This document shows, piece by piece, positions 8,414-16,648 of a stretch of 40,689 nt of DNA; positions within the stretch are counted from its first letter, which is position 1; the number at the start of each line of letters is the position of its first letter. The notes beneath the pieces were generated by a model, which saw only the letters and a program-made list of their open reading frames with translations, was not told the origin of the DNA and did no database searches. The stretch lies in the NCBI GenBank assembly GCA_913057785.1, contig CAJXPD010000068.1:1-40689 (forward strand), written 5' to 3'. Origin of the DNA: an uncultured Lewinella sp. GTDB lineage: Bacteria > Bacteroidota > Bacteroidia > Chitinophagales > Saprospiraceae. Both the position numbers and the translations under genes were made by a program.

Positions 8414-8821
8414 ATGCCGACAAAAACTTTTCTGTTAGCCACTGTAGTAACATTCTTGCTTAGTAATGTGCTTACGACACTTTGGTACATGCTAATGGAT
8501 GCACCGAATGTAGTACCCTTCCGCAGAGAAACCATGGACTATGGCCTATTGACACTCAATCATCTGATTTATGCAGCTTTAATGGTTCATTTTTATCCCT
8601 ACTATCAGGCCAAACACAGTACGATCGGTGGAGCCTTTCGATTTGGAGTATTGATTGCTGCCCTTATGTATATCCCACAGGCCTTAGTGATCCGTAGCAT
8701 CTGGACCGTGGACGTTAATACCATTTTTGTATTGAATACCCTTGCTCATTTGTTTATTGGTGGAGCAATGGGGGTTGCACTTTATTATCTGACTGGGAAA
8801 AGTACTACATCGGCCAACTAA
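8414..8821 (+). CDS. small four-helix integral membrane protein
   Basis: From the ATG at 8414 (MPTKTF) the product has 135 residues. The frame is open back to a TTG at 8333, but that would translate the repeated operator-like DNA and gives an unnatural N terminus. Four hydrophobic segments are visible (about residues 4-24, 43-63, 75-95 and 105-125), with a conserved-looking TTLWYMLMD end to the first. This layout resembles small uncharacterised membrane families such as DUF1761, but I cannot assign it firmly. It is divergent from the AraC regulator and probably controlled by it. It ends 9 bp before the convergent DUF1579-like gene, with no room for a separate terminator. Confidence 0.6.
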   Translation: MPTKTFLLATVVTFLLSNVLTTLWYMLMDAPNVVPFRRETMDYGLLTLNHLIYAALMVHFYPYYQAKHSTIGGAFRFGVLIAALMYIPQALVIRSIWTVDVNTIFVLNTLAHLFIGGAMGVALYYLTGKSTTSAN

Positions 8822-8830
8822 ATGGCAGTC

Positions 8831-9346
8831 TTATTCACGTCTGGTGGCTACATCATTCATGATGTATTTCCACTCCCGCTCAGCTCGAAACTTGCTGTAC
8901 CAGCCATCCCAAACCAGTCTATCGGGATCTTTATAGGAGATGGTGGCACGAAAGAATCGATTGTTGAAAACGCTTTCTGGGATGATGGCAAGGATTTGTT
9001 CGTTGGCTCGATCCAAAAACCACTGCTGTTTGTCATGTTTGGGAAAGTCATTGGATAACGCGGTCACCCAGAAGCATTCTTCCTTTCGATCATAATTGAT
9101 CAGGTAGGTGTAGGATCTTTGCTTTCCCGTTTTAGAGGAAACCGTGGAAGATTCACATCTGATAAAGCTGTCATCTAAATAATAGGCACAAGTACGTGTA
9201 CCTTTTTCGGTATAGGATTTATCCGTTCCAGGAAAAAGCGTCTCCTTGACTTTCCAGTCACCAATTAGAAAATCTAGATCCTTGATCGACTGAGCATCCA
9301 GCTCGCCTCCCCAAGCTAATAGTACTAAAATGATATATTTTTTCAT
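8831..9346 (-). CDS. secreted DUF1579-like protein, copy 2 of a tandem pair
   Basis: The 171-residue protein has a signal peptide (about 1-19, cleavage near LDAQ/S) and then SIKDLDFLIGDWKVKETLFPG, the opening typical of secreted DUF1579-like and lipocalin-like beta-barrel proteins. Conserved Trp, Tyr and Arg positions are shared with the neighbour upstream: EKGTRTC.YYLD.SFI.CE, RSY.Y.INYD..E.CFW and WFLD. The two genes are separated by 2 bp and clearly arose by tandem duplication. Function is unknown; a ligand-binding barrel exported to the periplasm is the best structural guess. The duplicate has diverged in the middle and C-terminal thirds, so the two may bind different ligands. Confidence 0.7.
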   Translation of the reverse strand: MKKYIILVLLAWGGELDAQSIKDLDFLIGDWKVKETLFPGTDKSYTEKGTRTCAYYLDDSFIRCESSTVSSKTGKQRSYTYLINYDRKEECFWVTALSNDFPKHDKQQWFLDRANEQILAIIPESVFNNRFFRATISYKDPDRLVWDGWYSKFRAEREWKYIMNDVATRRE

Positions 9347-9348
9347 GA

Positions 9349-9867
9349 TTATTGCTTTGTAGCTACGTCTCGAAAAATGTGTTGCCAGGCCTTTTCTGAG
9401 GCTCTAAATTTGCTGGACCAGCCTTCCCAAATAATTTGATCTCTATTGGCGAAGGAAATCGTATGCCTGAAGAAGCGGTCTTTGTTCACATTACGGGGGG
9501 TGATCCCGATGACCTGCTGATTTTTTTTATCCAAAAACCATTGGTGCAGTCCGTGTAAAGGGAAGTCATTGGCGAAGTTCGTCGCCCAAAAGCAATCCTC
9601 ATTTTTGTCATAATTGATGTAATAGGCGTAGGATCGTTTCTTTCCATTACGGGATACGACGGTCGAAGCTTCGCACTTTATGAAACTTCCATCGAGGTAA
9701 TATTCGCAGGTTCGAGTTCCCTTTTCTTGGTATTCGTTTTCCCTGCCGGGTAAGATTGTTTCTTCGACTTCCCAGGTGCCAATTAGAAAATCAAGATCCT
9801 TGATCGATTGACCGGAGCAACTGATAGCTACGATCATGAAAAGCGTCGTGGTGATGGTCTTACTCAT
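9349..9867 (-). CDS. secreted DUF1579-like protein, copy 1 of a tandem pair
   Basis: The 172-residue protein has a signal peptide ending near SCSGQ/S, where the cysteine could also be a lipidation site in a poor lipobox. The mature part opens with SIKDLDFLIGTWEVEETILPG, almost the same as its downstream neighbour. Two cysteines (TRTCEYY and IKCEAS) are conserved in both copies and could form a disulfide. It is the promoter-proximal gene of the pair. Upstream lie an inverted repeat directly before the ATG and a 20-bp-period direct repeat, then the AraC-type regulator on the same strand. That order (regulator, operator-like repeat, secreted pair) suggests the regulator controls these genes. Confidence 0.7.
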   Translation of the reverse strand: MSKTITTTLFMIVAISCSGQSIKDLDFLIGTWEVEETILPGRENEYQEKGTRTCEYYLDGSFIKCEASTVVSRNGKKRSYAYYINYDKNEDCFWATNFANDFPLHGLHQWFLDKKNQQVIGITPRNVNKDRFFRHTISFANRDQIIWEGWSSKFRASEKAWQHIFRDVATKQ

Positions 9868-9870
9868 AAG

Positions 9871-9895
9871 CTAATTTGATTTTTTTTCAAATTAG
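9871..9895 (-). repeat. 9-bp inverted repeat with poly-A loop in the leader
   Basis: On the minus strand CTAATTTGA and TCAAATTAG flank a run of seven A, ending 3 bp before the ATG of the first DUF1579-like gene. In RNA the stem would place the start codon at the foot of a hairpin. As DNA it could be an operator or an attenuation signal. Confidence 0.6.
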
Positions 9896-9914
9896 GAAAG
9901 GAGCAAATCCAATG

Positions 9915-9950
9915 GGTCTCAATACCGGTATCGAGGTCTCAAAACCCGTA
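9915..9950 (-). promoter_or_regulatory. candidate operator: 16-bp direct repeat, 20-bp period
   Basis: On the plus strand GGTCTCAATACCGGTA (9915-9930) and GGTCTCAAAACCCGTA (9935-9950) agree at 14 of 16 positions. The block lies 48-83 bp upstream of the DUF1579-like start and directly after the stop of the membrane-bound AraC-type gene, so that regulator is the natural candidate to bind it. Confidence 0.55.
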
Positions 9951-9958
9951 AACGACCA

Positions 9959-11089
9959 TTAATTTTCGGTCTGATCTTCAGCTGAGGGATCCGTTGATGC
10001 ACCTGATTTATAGGCCTGTGGTGTTTGTCCAGTATAGGCTTTGAATACGCGATGGAAGCTCGCTTTAGAATTGAAGCCGGCGTCGAAGGCTAGGCTAAGA
10101 ATCTTCAGATGTTCCTGTTTTGGATCTTTAAGTCGCTCCTTTACTTCCTCCACCCGGTACTCATTAATGAACTGGAAAAAATTCTTCCCAAGTTCTTGAT
10201 TAATGGCATTGGAAATGGCCCGTTCCGAAATATTCACAAATTTGCTCAGGTCAGCGAGGGAAAGTTGAGGATTTCTGTAGAGCTGGTGGCCTCTAATAGC
10301 AGCGCTCAATTTTTGGGTCACTGCTGAGTATTCCCTTGGATCCGGTTCCATTGATTCCTCCAGCTTGGGCATGCGATGAGTTTGCGCCTGTTTGAATCCG
10401 CTGATACTTAACCAATACAATACGGCTGCGTAAACCAGCAAGGCGAATGCTCTAGGATCATTATAATGCTGTAGACTGTACTTCCCTCCCGCGAGCAGAC
10501 TAGCAACTAGAAAGACTAAAATAAGGGCACAGGAAGCTGCAATGACGTAAATGAATTGAGTCACCCATCTAAGGTCAATTCTTGCGGTATTTGAGACCTT
10601 GTTTAGAAGAGAATGCTGGTAGGTTTTGACTAAGCGGAAAGAAAGAAATAAATAGATTAATAAGGATAAGATGGCAGCAGATTCTAACCATTCAGCAATA
10701 TGATGAAACCAGGGCCAAGGGTTGACATTAACCACGATAGCATGATAAATACTATGGATATAGTTGAGAATAATGGGTGCAAAATGCCAGAGATCTTTCC
10801 TCCTAAATGCCACGGGCCTTTCAGTGAGCGTTTTGATGTAGAAATAAAAGGCGGGGCCGATCCAATAGGATAAAGAAAAGGGAAGCCAAGCTAGCCATTC
10901 ATAGGCATCCCAGATGGATGCGTCTAAGATAAAAGGAGTGAAAGTCAGGCAAGTGGCTAGAATGGTTAAAGAGAGAAATCGATTCGCCTGTTGGTTCTCT
11001 TTTTTTTCAAAAAGCAGAAAGGCAAACACAAATCCATTGATCACCGAGCATACGGTAAACAGTTGAATGGGTGAAATCTCAAAAGTCAT
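9959..11089 (-). CDS. membrane-anchored AraC-family regulator (7TM + HTH)
   Basis: The 376-residue protein has about seven hydrophobic helices in residues 8-245 and a cytoplasmic AraC-type double HTH in the last 110 residues. The helices include SPIQLFTVCSVINGFVFAFLLF and WLPFSLSYWIGPAFYFYIKTL. The DNA-binding part reads LSLADLSKFVNISERAISNAINQELGKNFFQFINEYRVEE and then ILSLAFDAGFNSKASFHRVFKAYTGQTPQAYK. This 7TM-AraC arrangement is frequent in Bacteroidota and lets a membrane sensor act directly on a promoter. The ligand is unknown. The candidate target is the DUF1579-like pair downstream, separated by a two-copy direct repeat. Confidence 0.85.
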   Translation of the reverse strand: MTFEISPIQLFTVCSVINGFVFAFLLFEKKENQQANRFLSLTILATCLTFTPFILDASIWDAYEWLAWLPFSLSYWIGPAFYFYIKTLTERPVAFRRKDLWHFAPIILNYIHSIYHAIVVNVNPWPWFHHIAEWLESAAILSLLIYLFLSFRLVKTYQHSLLNKVSNTARIDLRWVTQFIYVIAASCALILVFLVASLLAGGKYSLQHYNDPRAFALLVYAAVLYWLSISGFKQAQTHRMPKLEESMEPDPREYSAVTQKLSAAIRGHQLYRNPQLSLADLSKFVNISERAISNAINQELGKNFFQFINEYRVEEVKERLKDPKQEHLKILSLAFDAGFNSKASFHRVFKAYTGQTPQAYKSGASTDPSAEDQTEN

Positions 11090-11153
11090 TCACAATAGTA
11101 CACAAATCTAGTTATGGTTACCTCTCGAGGTCGGAAAGAAAGCTTGTTCAGGC

Positions 11154-11576
11154 TTATTGTTGCCCAGCTTGTGGAAGAAACCCATCTACCAAGCGCCACA
11201 GTTCATGGAGTGCTTCAGCATAGGCTTCTAGCTGAACCGATGTACCTCGATAGTGCTGTTGAATTGACTTTCCTGCAAGTTGGCAATTAATCTTTATATC
11301 CAGGCCATCTGCACCTTGGTAACCAGAGGGATGATTATAGGGATTATGCAGGATGTTTCTGTTGGTCAATAAATCATTGCTAAGCAAAAAGTCCAGAAGA
11401 ATTGGCATTGCTCTTTCTGGTAGAGGATAAGTTCCCTCATCCCGCTTATTAATTCTTCCCTCACGCTGCATGCGATAGTGCATAAGTCCAGGCCTCCATT
11501 CGTAATGGTAGGTGCTGGTGAGACTTTCCCGTATGGGTTCGAATCGGTGGTTGACTAGTTTGAAGGAATCTATCAT
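11154..11576 (-). CDS. hypothetical cytoplasmic protein
   Basis: The 140-residue product has no signal peptide or membrane helix and I do not recognise a domain. It contains HYEWRPGLMHYRMQREGRINKRD near the N terminus, a helical middle (RAMPILLDFLLSNDLL), and a C-terminal region with a strand-like segment followed by LEAYAEALHELWRLVDGFLP. The overall look is of a small alpha/beta protein. It precedes the membrane AraC gene on the same strand by 64 bp, which is compatible with cotranscription but not proof. Codon use resembles the neighbours and the frame is clean, so I consider it a real gene. Confidence 0.55.
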   Translation of the reverse strand: MIDSFKLVNHRFEPIRESLTSTYHYEWRPGLMHYRMQREGRINKRDEGTYPLPERAMPILLDFLLSNDLLTNRNILHNPYNHPSGYQGADGLDIKINCQLAGKSIQQHYRGTSVQLEAYAEALHELWRLVDGFLPQAGQQ

Positions 11577-11744
11577 CGGGTTTTACCCGCAAATTGTGCC
11601 ATAAGGGTCCAGGGTGCCAGTTTGAAGGAGTGAAGTGGGAAAATTGGGTGGTAAAGTAATGCCTGAGAGCGTGAAATGGAAGAAAGTTTTAATTCTCGAT
11701 TATTTGTTTTACATTTAGGTAGGTAATAGAATTAATAGACAATT

Positions 11745-12062
11745 ATGAAAGGAACGCATTTGGGGGAGTTTGAGGAGTTGGTCCTGTTGATCGTCGGTGT
11801 GCTGGTAGATCAAGCCTACGGCGTGACGGTGGCAGAAGAGATTGAGAAGCAAACGGGTCGCAAGGTGTCCTTGAGCCCTGTACACTCCGCGCTTTATCGT
11901 TTGGAAAAAAAGGGCTTTGTACGTTCTGAACTATCTGGCTCCACACAAACCAGAGGGGGCCGCCGCAAACGAATCTATCAAATCACCGCAGCTGGAAAAT
12001 CGGCTTTAGATCAAGTAAGAATCCAGCGAAATAACCTATGGGATATGATTCCTGAGGTTTGA
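11745..12062 (+). CDS. PadR-family transcriptional regulator
   Basis: The 105-residue protein is a compact PadR winged helix: LGEFEELVLLIVGVLVDQAYGVTVAEEIEKQTGRKVSLSPVHSALYRLEKKGFVRSE, followed by the wing with RGGRRKRIYQITAAGKSAL. The short C terminus places it in the two-helix PadR subgroup. It sits 20 bp ahead of the FtsX-type permease gene with the prefix domain, the recurrent pair in which PadR represses the permease. A TACATTTA sequence at 11710-11717 resembles the Bacteroidota -7 element with one mismatch (last G to A) and lies 27 bp before the ATG. PadR repressors bind near their own promoters, so autoregulation is likely. Confidence 0.88.
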   Translation: MKGTHLGEFEELVLLIVGVLVDQAYGVTVAEEIEKQTGRKVSLSPVHSALYRLEKKGFVRSELSGSTQTRGGRRKRIYQITAAGKSALDQVRIQRNNLWDMIPEV

Positions 12063-12082
12063 GCTAGGCTTAACCCGATGTT

Positions 12083-14755
12083 ATGATAAACAAATCTTAT
12101 CCCAGTCCTCCTAAATGGGCCCAGCGTTGGCTGCGCTGGTATTGCCCCTCAGCCTTACTCGAGGAAATTGAGGGGGATTTAATGGAAGCCTTTGAGCGCA
12201 ATCATGATGCCAGGGGGCTTCGTTTTGCTCGCCGACATTACATCATAGATAGTATTCGATTTTTTAATCCGACCACTTTTGAAAAGGCAAGGAGTCTGGG
12301 CTATCGCTCGGCCCCTTTCTACCAAAATCACCTGACCATGTTTAAAAATTATCTAAAGATTGCTATCAGAAATTTATGGCGGTACAAAGAGAATACCGCC
12401 ATCAACCTGATGGGATTAACCGTTGGATTGACGGGCTTTTTGCTGATCGGTTTATTTGTTTGGGACGAATGGAAATTTGACCAATATCACCCAAATAAGG
12501 ATCGCATTTTCCGGGTTATTGCCGATCGTACTAGTGGAGATGGCAATAGCGGATATGCCTCGACCTCCCCGGCTGTAGGTCCCACCTTTAAACAGGATTT
12601 TCCGGAGGTGGAACAAACACTTCGACTTTTTCAGATCCGGCAAAAGATTCTGTTTGATAATGGAGAAGACAGCTTCTTGGAAGATGATGGTTTTTTTGCA
12701 GAGGGTGCTATTTTTGATCTATTCGACCTTCCTTTGCTGCATGGAGATCCCGCAACAGCGCTAGAAAAGCCGAATACGGTCGTGCTGTCCACTTCCTTAG
12801 CAAGCAAGTATTTCGGGGAAGAGAACCCGGTGGGGAAAACCATACAGATAAATAATAATGAGATTGCTGTGACGGGTGTATTGGAACCCTTATCTCCTCA
12901 TTTTCACTTGAAGTTTGATTTCCTGTTTTCCTTTGAAGATCTATTAGCTGATGTTTCGAAAGAGCGCATCCAAAGCTGGGTATGGCAGGACTTTTATAAT
13001 TATGTCCGATTTAAGGAAGGGACTTCTGTTGAACAGTTTGAAGCCAAGCTTCCAGCTTTTGTAGAAGAATACGCGCATCCCGTTACGAAGAAAATGGGCT
13101 TTCACTACTACCTGGCGCTGCAGCCTTTGACGGATATACATTTACATTCCGTACAGCTGCGCAATGACAAGATTGTAGCTGGGAATCATCGCTATGTTAC
13201 TGGATTAGCCTATGTAGGATTTTTCCTTCTATTTATCGCCTGCATTAACTTCATTAACCTCACCACCGCAAAAGCTATTCGGCGATCCAAGGAGGTGGGC
13301 ATTCGCAAAACAGCAGGGGCTAGGAGAGGGCAACTGGCTGCGCAGTTCTTCAGTGAGGCTATACTCGTCGTAGTCATAGCCATGGTACTAGCTGCTAACC
13401 TGACCCGTCTGATTCTACCTTACCTGAATGATTTTGCGGGAAAACAGATTAGCTTTCCGATCTACACGAATGTATCGGTGATCGCCCTATTGCTGGCTCT
13501 TTGCTTGGCCACGGGCTTACTAGCCGGTGCTTACCCAGCTATGGTGCTTTCGGGTTTTAGACCTTTGCAAGCCCTGAAGAATATGCAATTTCGTCCCGGT
13601 TCAGGTCAAGAATGGTTAAGGAAGGGCCTGATCGTAGTCCAATTTACCGTTTCAACCTTACTCATTATTTGTGTGCTAATCGTCTTTCAGCAAGTTCAGT
13701 TTTTGAATCAGCAAGATCTTGGCTTCCAAAAGGAGCAGTTGATTCACTTTCCAATGAGGGGGAGCTTGTTCAGTAAACAGGATGTGGTGCGAGAAGAGTT
13801 TTCCAAAGTTCCAGGAGTCGTATCGACCACGATTGGCTTTGGCATACCTGGCGATATCGTCTCCGGGGATAATATCATTGTGCCAGGGGAAGATAGACAA
13901 ACCCTCCCTGCCCGAATATTTACTATCGATCATGATTACATCAAAACGATGGGCATGGAGGTGATCGCAGGGCGAGATTTCAATAGGGATATTAGTACTG
14001 ATGCGGATGAGGGATTCATTATTAACGAAACAGCGGTTCAGACCTTAGGTATTGCGGATTCCCCGGAAGAAGCGATCGGGAAGCCACTGGAATGGGAAAT
14101 GTGGGTGCAGGGAGATACCCTCAAAAAAGGGAGAGTGATTGGGGTAGTAAAGGACTTTCACTACAATAGTTTTCATCAGGCGGTTCAGACCAGTGTCTTG
14201 CATATATTCCCGGGGGCTTACTGGAAAGTAGCGCTGAGGTTAGATGGGCAAAACATGAGTGAGACGCTGGCTGGTGTTGAAAAGGTTTGGGATAGTTTTG
14301 ATTCCGGCTATCCGATCGATTACCAATTCGTAGATGCTAGTTTTGGGGCCATGTATGTTGCAGAGCAAAAGCTTAGCAAGATCTTCTGGGTGTTTACCTT
14401 ATTGGCCATCTTTATTGCCTGCATGGGTGCCTTCGGCTTAGCCACCTATGCGGCTGAGCGCCGACAGAAAGAGATTGGGATTCGCAAAGTATTGGGAGCG
14501 AGTGTAGAAGGTATCGTTGGACTGCTTTCAAAGGATTTTCTTCAACTCGTTTTTATTGCTTTGTTGATCGCTTCGCCGCTGGCTTGGTACTTCATGAAAG
14601 AATGGCTTGCGGACTTCGCCTACCGGATTGATATTCAATGGTGGATTTTTGCCTTGGCGGGTGTCTTGGCTTTGAGTATCGCTTTCTTTTCGGTCAGCGC
14701 CCAAAGTGTAAGGGCTGCTTTGGCCAATCCTGTGAATGCGCTGCGAGATGAATGA
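12083..14755 (+). CDS. FtsX/MacB-type ABC transporter permease with PadR-associated prefix domain
   Basis: The 890-residue protein begins with a short cytoplasmic permease-prefix domain (PPKWAQRWLRWYCPSALLEEIEGDLMEAFERN, about 8-75). A first membrane helix follows (about 108-128, AINLMGLTVGLTGFLLIGLFVW), then a MacB-type periplasmic domain and an FtsX domain with SKEVGIRKTAGARRGQLAAQFFSEA. A second copy of helix, periplasmic domain and FtsX core (RRQKEIGIRKVLGASVEGIVGLLSKDF) completes the duplicated arrangement. It has no ATPase domain and no ATP-binding gene lies nearby, so it must use an ATPase encoded elsewhere or act as a mechanosensory complex. In related systems such permeases export or sense antimicrobial peptides or lipids. 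It forms an operon with padR. Confidence 0.88.
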   Translation: MINKSYPSPPKWAQRWLRWYCPSALLEEIEGDLMEAFERNHDARGLRFARRHYIIDSIRFFNPTTFEKARSLGYRSAPFYQNHLTMFKNYLKIAIRNLWRYKENTAINLMGLTVGLTGFLLIGLFVWDEWKFDQYHPNKDRIFRVIADRTSGDGNSGYASTSPAVGPTFKQDFPEVEQTLRLFQIRQKILFDNGEDSFLEDDGFFAEGAIFDLFDLPLLHGDPATALEKPNTVVLSTSLASKYFGEENPVGKTIQINNNEIAVTGVLEPLSPHFHLKFDFLFSFEDLLADVSKERIQSWVWQDFYNYVRFKEGTSVEQFEAKLPAFVEEYAHPVTKKMGFHYYLALQPLTDIHLHSVQLRNDKIVAGNHRYVTGLAYVGFFLLFIACINFINLTTAKAIRRSKEVGIRKTAGARRGQLAAQFFSEAILVVVIAMVLAANLTRLILPYLNDFAGKQISFPIYTNVSVIALLLALCLATGLLAGAYPAMVLSGFRPLQALKNMQFRPGSGQEWLRKGLIVVQFTVSTLLIICVLIVFQQVQFLNQQDLGFQKEQLIHFPMRGSLFSKQDVVREEFSKVPGVVSTTIGFGIPGDIVSGDNIIVPGEDRQTLPARIFTIDHDYIKTMGMEVIAGRDFNRDISTDADEGFIINETAVQTLGIADSPEEAIGKPLEWEMWVQGDTLKKGRVIGVVKDFHYNSFHQAVQTSVLHIFPGAYWKVALRLDGQNMSETLAGVEKVWDSFDSGYPIDYQFVDASFGAMYVAEQKLSKIFWVFTLLAIFIACMGAFGLATYAAERRQKEIGIRKVLGASVEGIVGLLSKDFLQLVFIALLIASPLAWYFMKEWLADFAYRIDIQWWIFALAGVLALSIAFFSVSAQSVRAALANPVNALRDE

Positions 14756-14796
14756 GCACTCAGTGTTATGCTAGAAGTGAAGGATTGAACGACAAA

Positions 14797-16608
14797 CTAC
14801 CTTTTTAATCGAAATTTTGAAACGATCAGATAGTGATCTGAAGGAAAGCCAGTGGGCCAAGTCGAAAGAACTTCAGTAGATAGGTTCTTTATCTGGGCGC
14901 CCTTATAATAAAGTTGATCAATTCTTGAGCCACTTCGATGAGTAAAACCGGGATGCTTTTGAGGATCTGGGTTTAGGCTTCGAAAGGCATCTGTAAACCC
15001 TGCTTCAAGTAATTTTCTTGAAGCAGGACTATCCCCTCCATCAGTATGAGGCACCGCATTAAAGTCCCCACCAAAAAAGACAGGAATCTCTTCGGTGGTA
15101 GAAAAACGGTCTGCATGAAAGTCGTAAACCGTTGGAAATTGCTGCATACCGTACCAATTGGACATGGCCCAGGCTTTCTGCGTTTGACTAATCGCCAACT
15201 TCACGGCGACATTATTAAATTCTGTTTCCTCGTTTACCTGTATTTCTTCGATTGGGTAGCGACTAATCACGGAAATATTGCTTCCTTGAAAACGGTAATC
15301 CCAATCTGATGTAGTGGCATAGTAATAGCCTAATTCTGCTGCTATGAAATCTCCGGAGGAGTAGGTTTCTTGCATCAAGACGATATCTACCTTTCTTTTT
15401 TTGAGCATTTCCACAATCCTCCTCCGGGAGTCCCATCCATCTTTTTCTTTGTTCCAATGAATTCCGCCATGCCATATATTCCAAACGCCAACCGTAAGGT
15501 GTTTTAATTTCTTTTTTAGTTTGGGTTCTTTTGTGGGTCTGAATTGCCGATAACTCTCCAGCACTGCTGCTGGGCTGAGTGTTTCTTCCCAAACCGTCAA
15601 TTTGTCCATCGCAAAATCTGCAGGATATAACTTTTCTTTGGCTGTAAATGAGGTAGCTATAGTCTCATTGAGGACTACACGATCCTTTTTGAGGGCGTAT
15701 AGCTTACTGATGGGTTTTAGATTGGTCAAAGCTCTGTTCTGATAGACCGTGTATGGGTTTGACACCAATTCCTTTCTATGGTCTAGTACTACTGAGAGCC
15801 TATCTTGGTCAAGTTTCCCAGCCTGGCCTCCTTCTTTGGCTTTTCTTGCGGCTAGGTCCTCTGGTTCAACGATCAAGTCTAAGAACTCATCTTCCTGCAA
15901 GCTTCCAATTCCTAACTCATGAAACCGATCGACAAGAATTTGTAATTGCTTTTTTCCCGCCTCAATCTGAGGAGAATACTTTCGATCAATATCGAGGTTT
16001 GACCGGGTAGTACCGATAGTGAGCGCCTGCTCATTACTAAAATCAAAGCCTACTTGATAAGAGGCTATGTGCTGCCCATCATAGTATATTCTACATTCGG
16101 AGGAAGCTTTCCAGTAAGTCAGTGTCAATTGGTGCCATCTCCCATCATTGATGGGCAGTCTATCACCATTATCCCTCTCATAATTGATTCTTCGAGTTCC
16201 AGAGCCGATGCTCCAAGCCAGCGTTCCTCCAGCGCTATACAATGCCCAGCCTGCATTCATCTGTGCCCCAATACCTTTGTTGACAAAATCCTTTTGAGCC
16301 AAGAATACCATCGGATGATCGGAGGTAGTCTGCACCCAACATTGGATAGAAAAGTCCTCTTTTCCACTAAGGGATAATCCCTCTAGCTTCAGTTGGGAAT
16401 ATTCTCCAGTACCTCCCAGTCGCATAGCATTCCCATCTATACCCGCTATAAATGAGAAATCACTTCCAAAGAATTCATATTTACCCCCTTTAAGTCCTTG
16501 ATCAAAATCGAAAACGATCGGGGCAGCATCTTGAGCCTTGAGCGATACGACTAAAAGTAATCCGCAGCAACTAAAGGATAAGGCGCTAAAGAATAGTCGG
16601 TTTTTCAT
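14797..16608 (-). CDS. secreted LamG-like / endonuclease-exonuclease-phosphatase fusion
   Basis: The ATG at 16608 (MKNRLFFS) gives 603 residues with a clean signal peptide ending near SLKAQ/D; an open extension to 16692 lies in the intergenic DNA and overlaps the acylase stop. Residues about 28-215 form a concanavalin-like LamG domain (FDFDQGLKGGKYEFFG, WHQLTLTYWKASSECRIYYDGQHIASY). A linker follows, with a second segment that resembles the end of a LamG domain. The last 230 residues are an endonuclease/exonuclease/phosphatase fold: VGVWNIWHGG, VLMQETYSS, FFGGDFNAVPHTDGG and FPSDHYLIVSKF carry the metal-binding and catalytic Glu, Asp, Asn and His. The substrate could be a nucleic acid or a phosphoester in a glycan or lipid. 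It lies 40 bp downstream of the acylase gene, probably in one operon. Confidence 0.75.
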   Translation of the reverse strand: MKNRLFFSALSFSCCGLLLVVSLKAQDAAPIVFDFDQGLKGGKYEFFGSDFSFIAGIDGNAMRLGGTGEYSQLKLEGLSLSGKEDFSIQCWVQTTSDHPMVFLAQKDFVNKGIGAQMNAGWALYSAGGTLAWSIGSGTRRINYERDNGDRLPINDGRWHQLTLTYWKASSECRIYYDGQHIASYQVGFDFSNEQALTIGTTRSNLDIDRKYSPQIEAGKKQLQILVDRFHELGIGSLQEDEFLDLIVEPEDLAARKAKEGGQAGKLDQDRLSVVLDHRKELVSNPYTVYQNRALTNLKPISKLYALKKDRVVLNETIATSFTAKEKLYPADFAMDKLTVWEETLSPAAVLESYRQFRPTKEPKLKKKLKHLTVGVWNIWHGGIHWNKEKDGWDSRRRIVEMLKKRKVDIVLMQETYSSGDFIAAELGYYYATTSDWDYRFQGSNISVISRYPIEEIQVNEETEFNNVAVKLAISQTQKAWAMSNWYGMQQFPTVYDFHADRFSTTEEIPVFFGGDFNAVPHTDGGDSPASRKLLEAGFTDAFRSLNPDPQKHPGFTHRSGSRIDQLYYKGAQIKNLSTEVLSTWPTGFPSDHYLIVSKFRLKR

Positions 16609-16648
16609 GGTGGTTTTGAGACTTTTGCTTTGACGGAATTTCGGTATG

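Noticed and set aside
11092..11106. ACAATAGTACAC next to the AraC gene as a fourth copy of the promoter module
   Set aside because: Only one half site is present, without a partner at 21 bp or a CATCTTTG at 33 bp, and no plus-strand gene follows.
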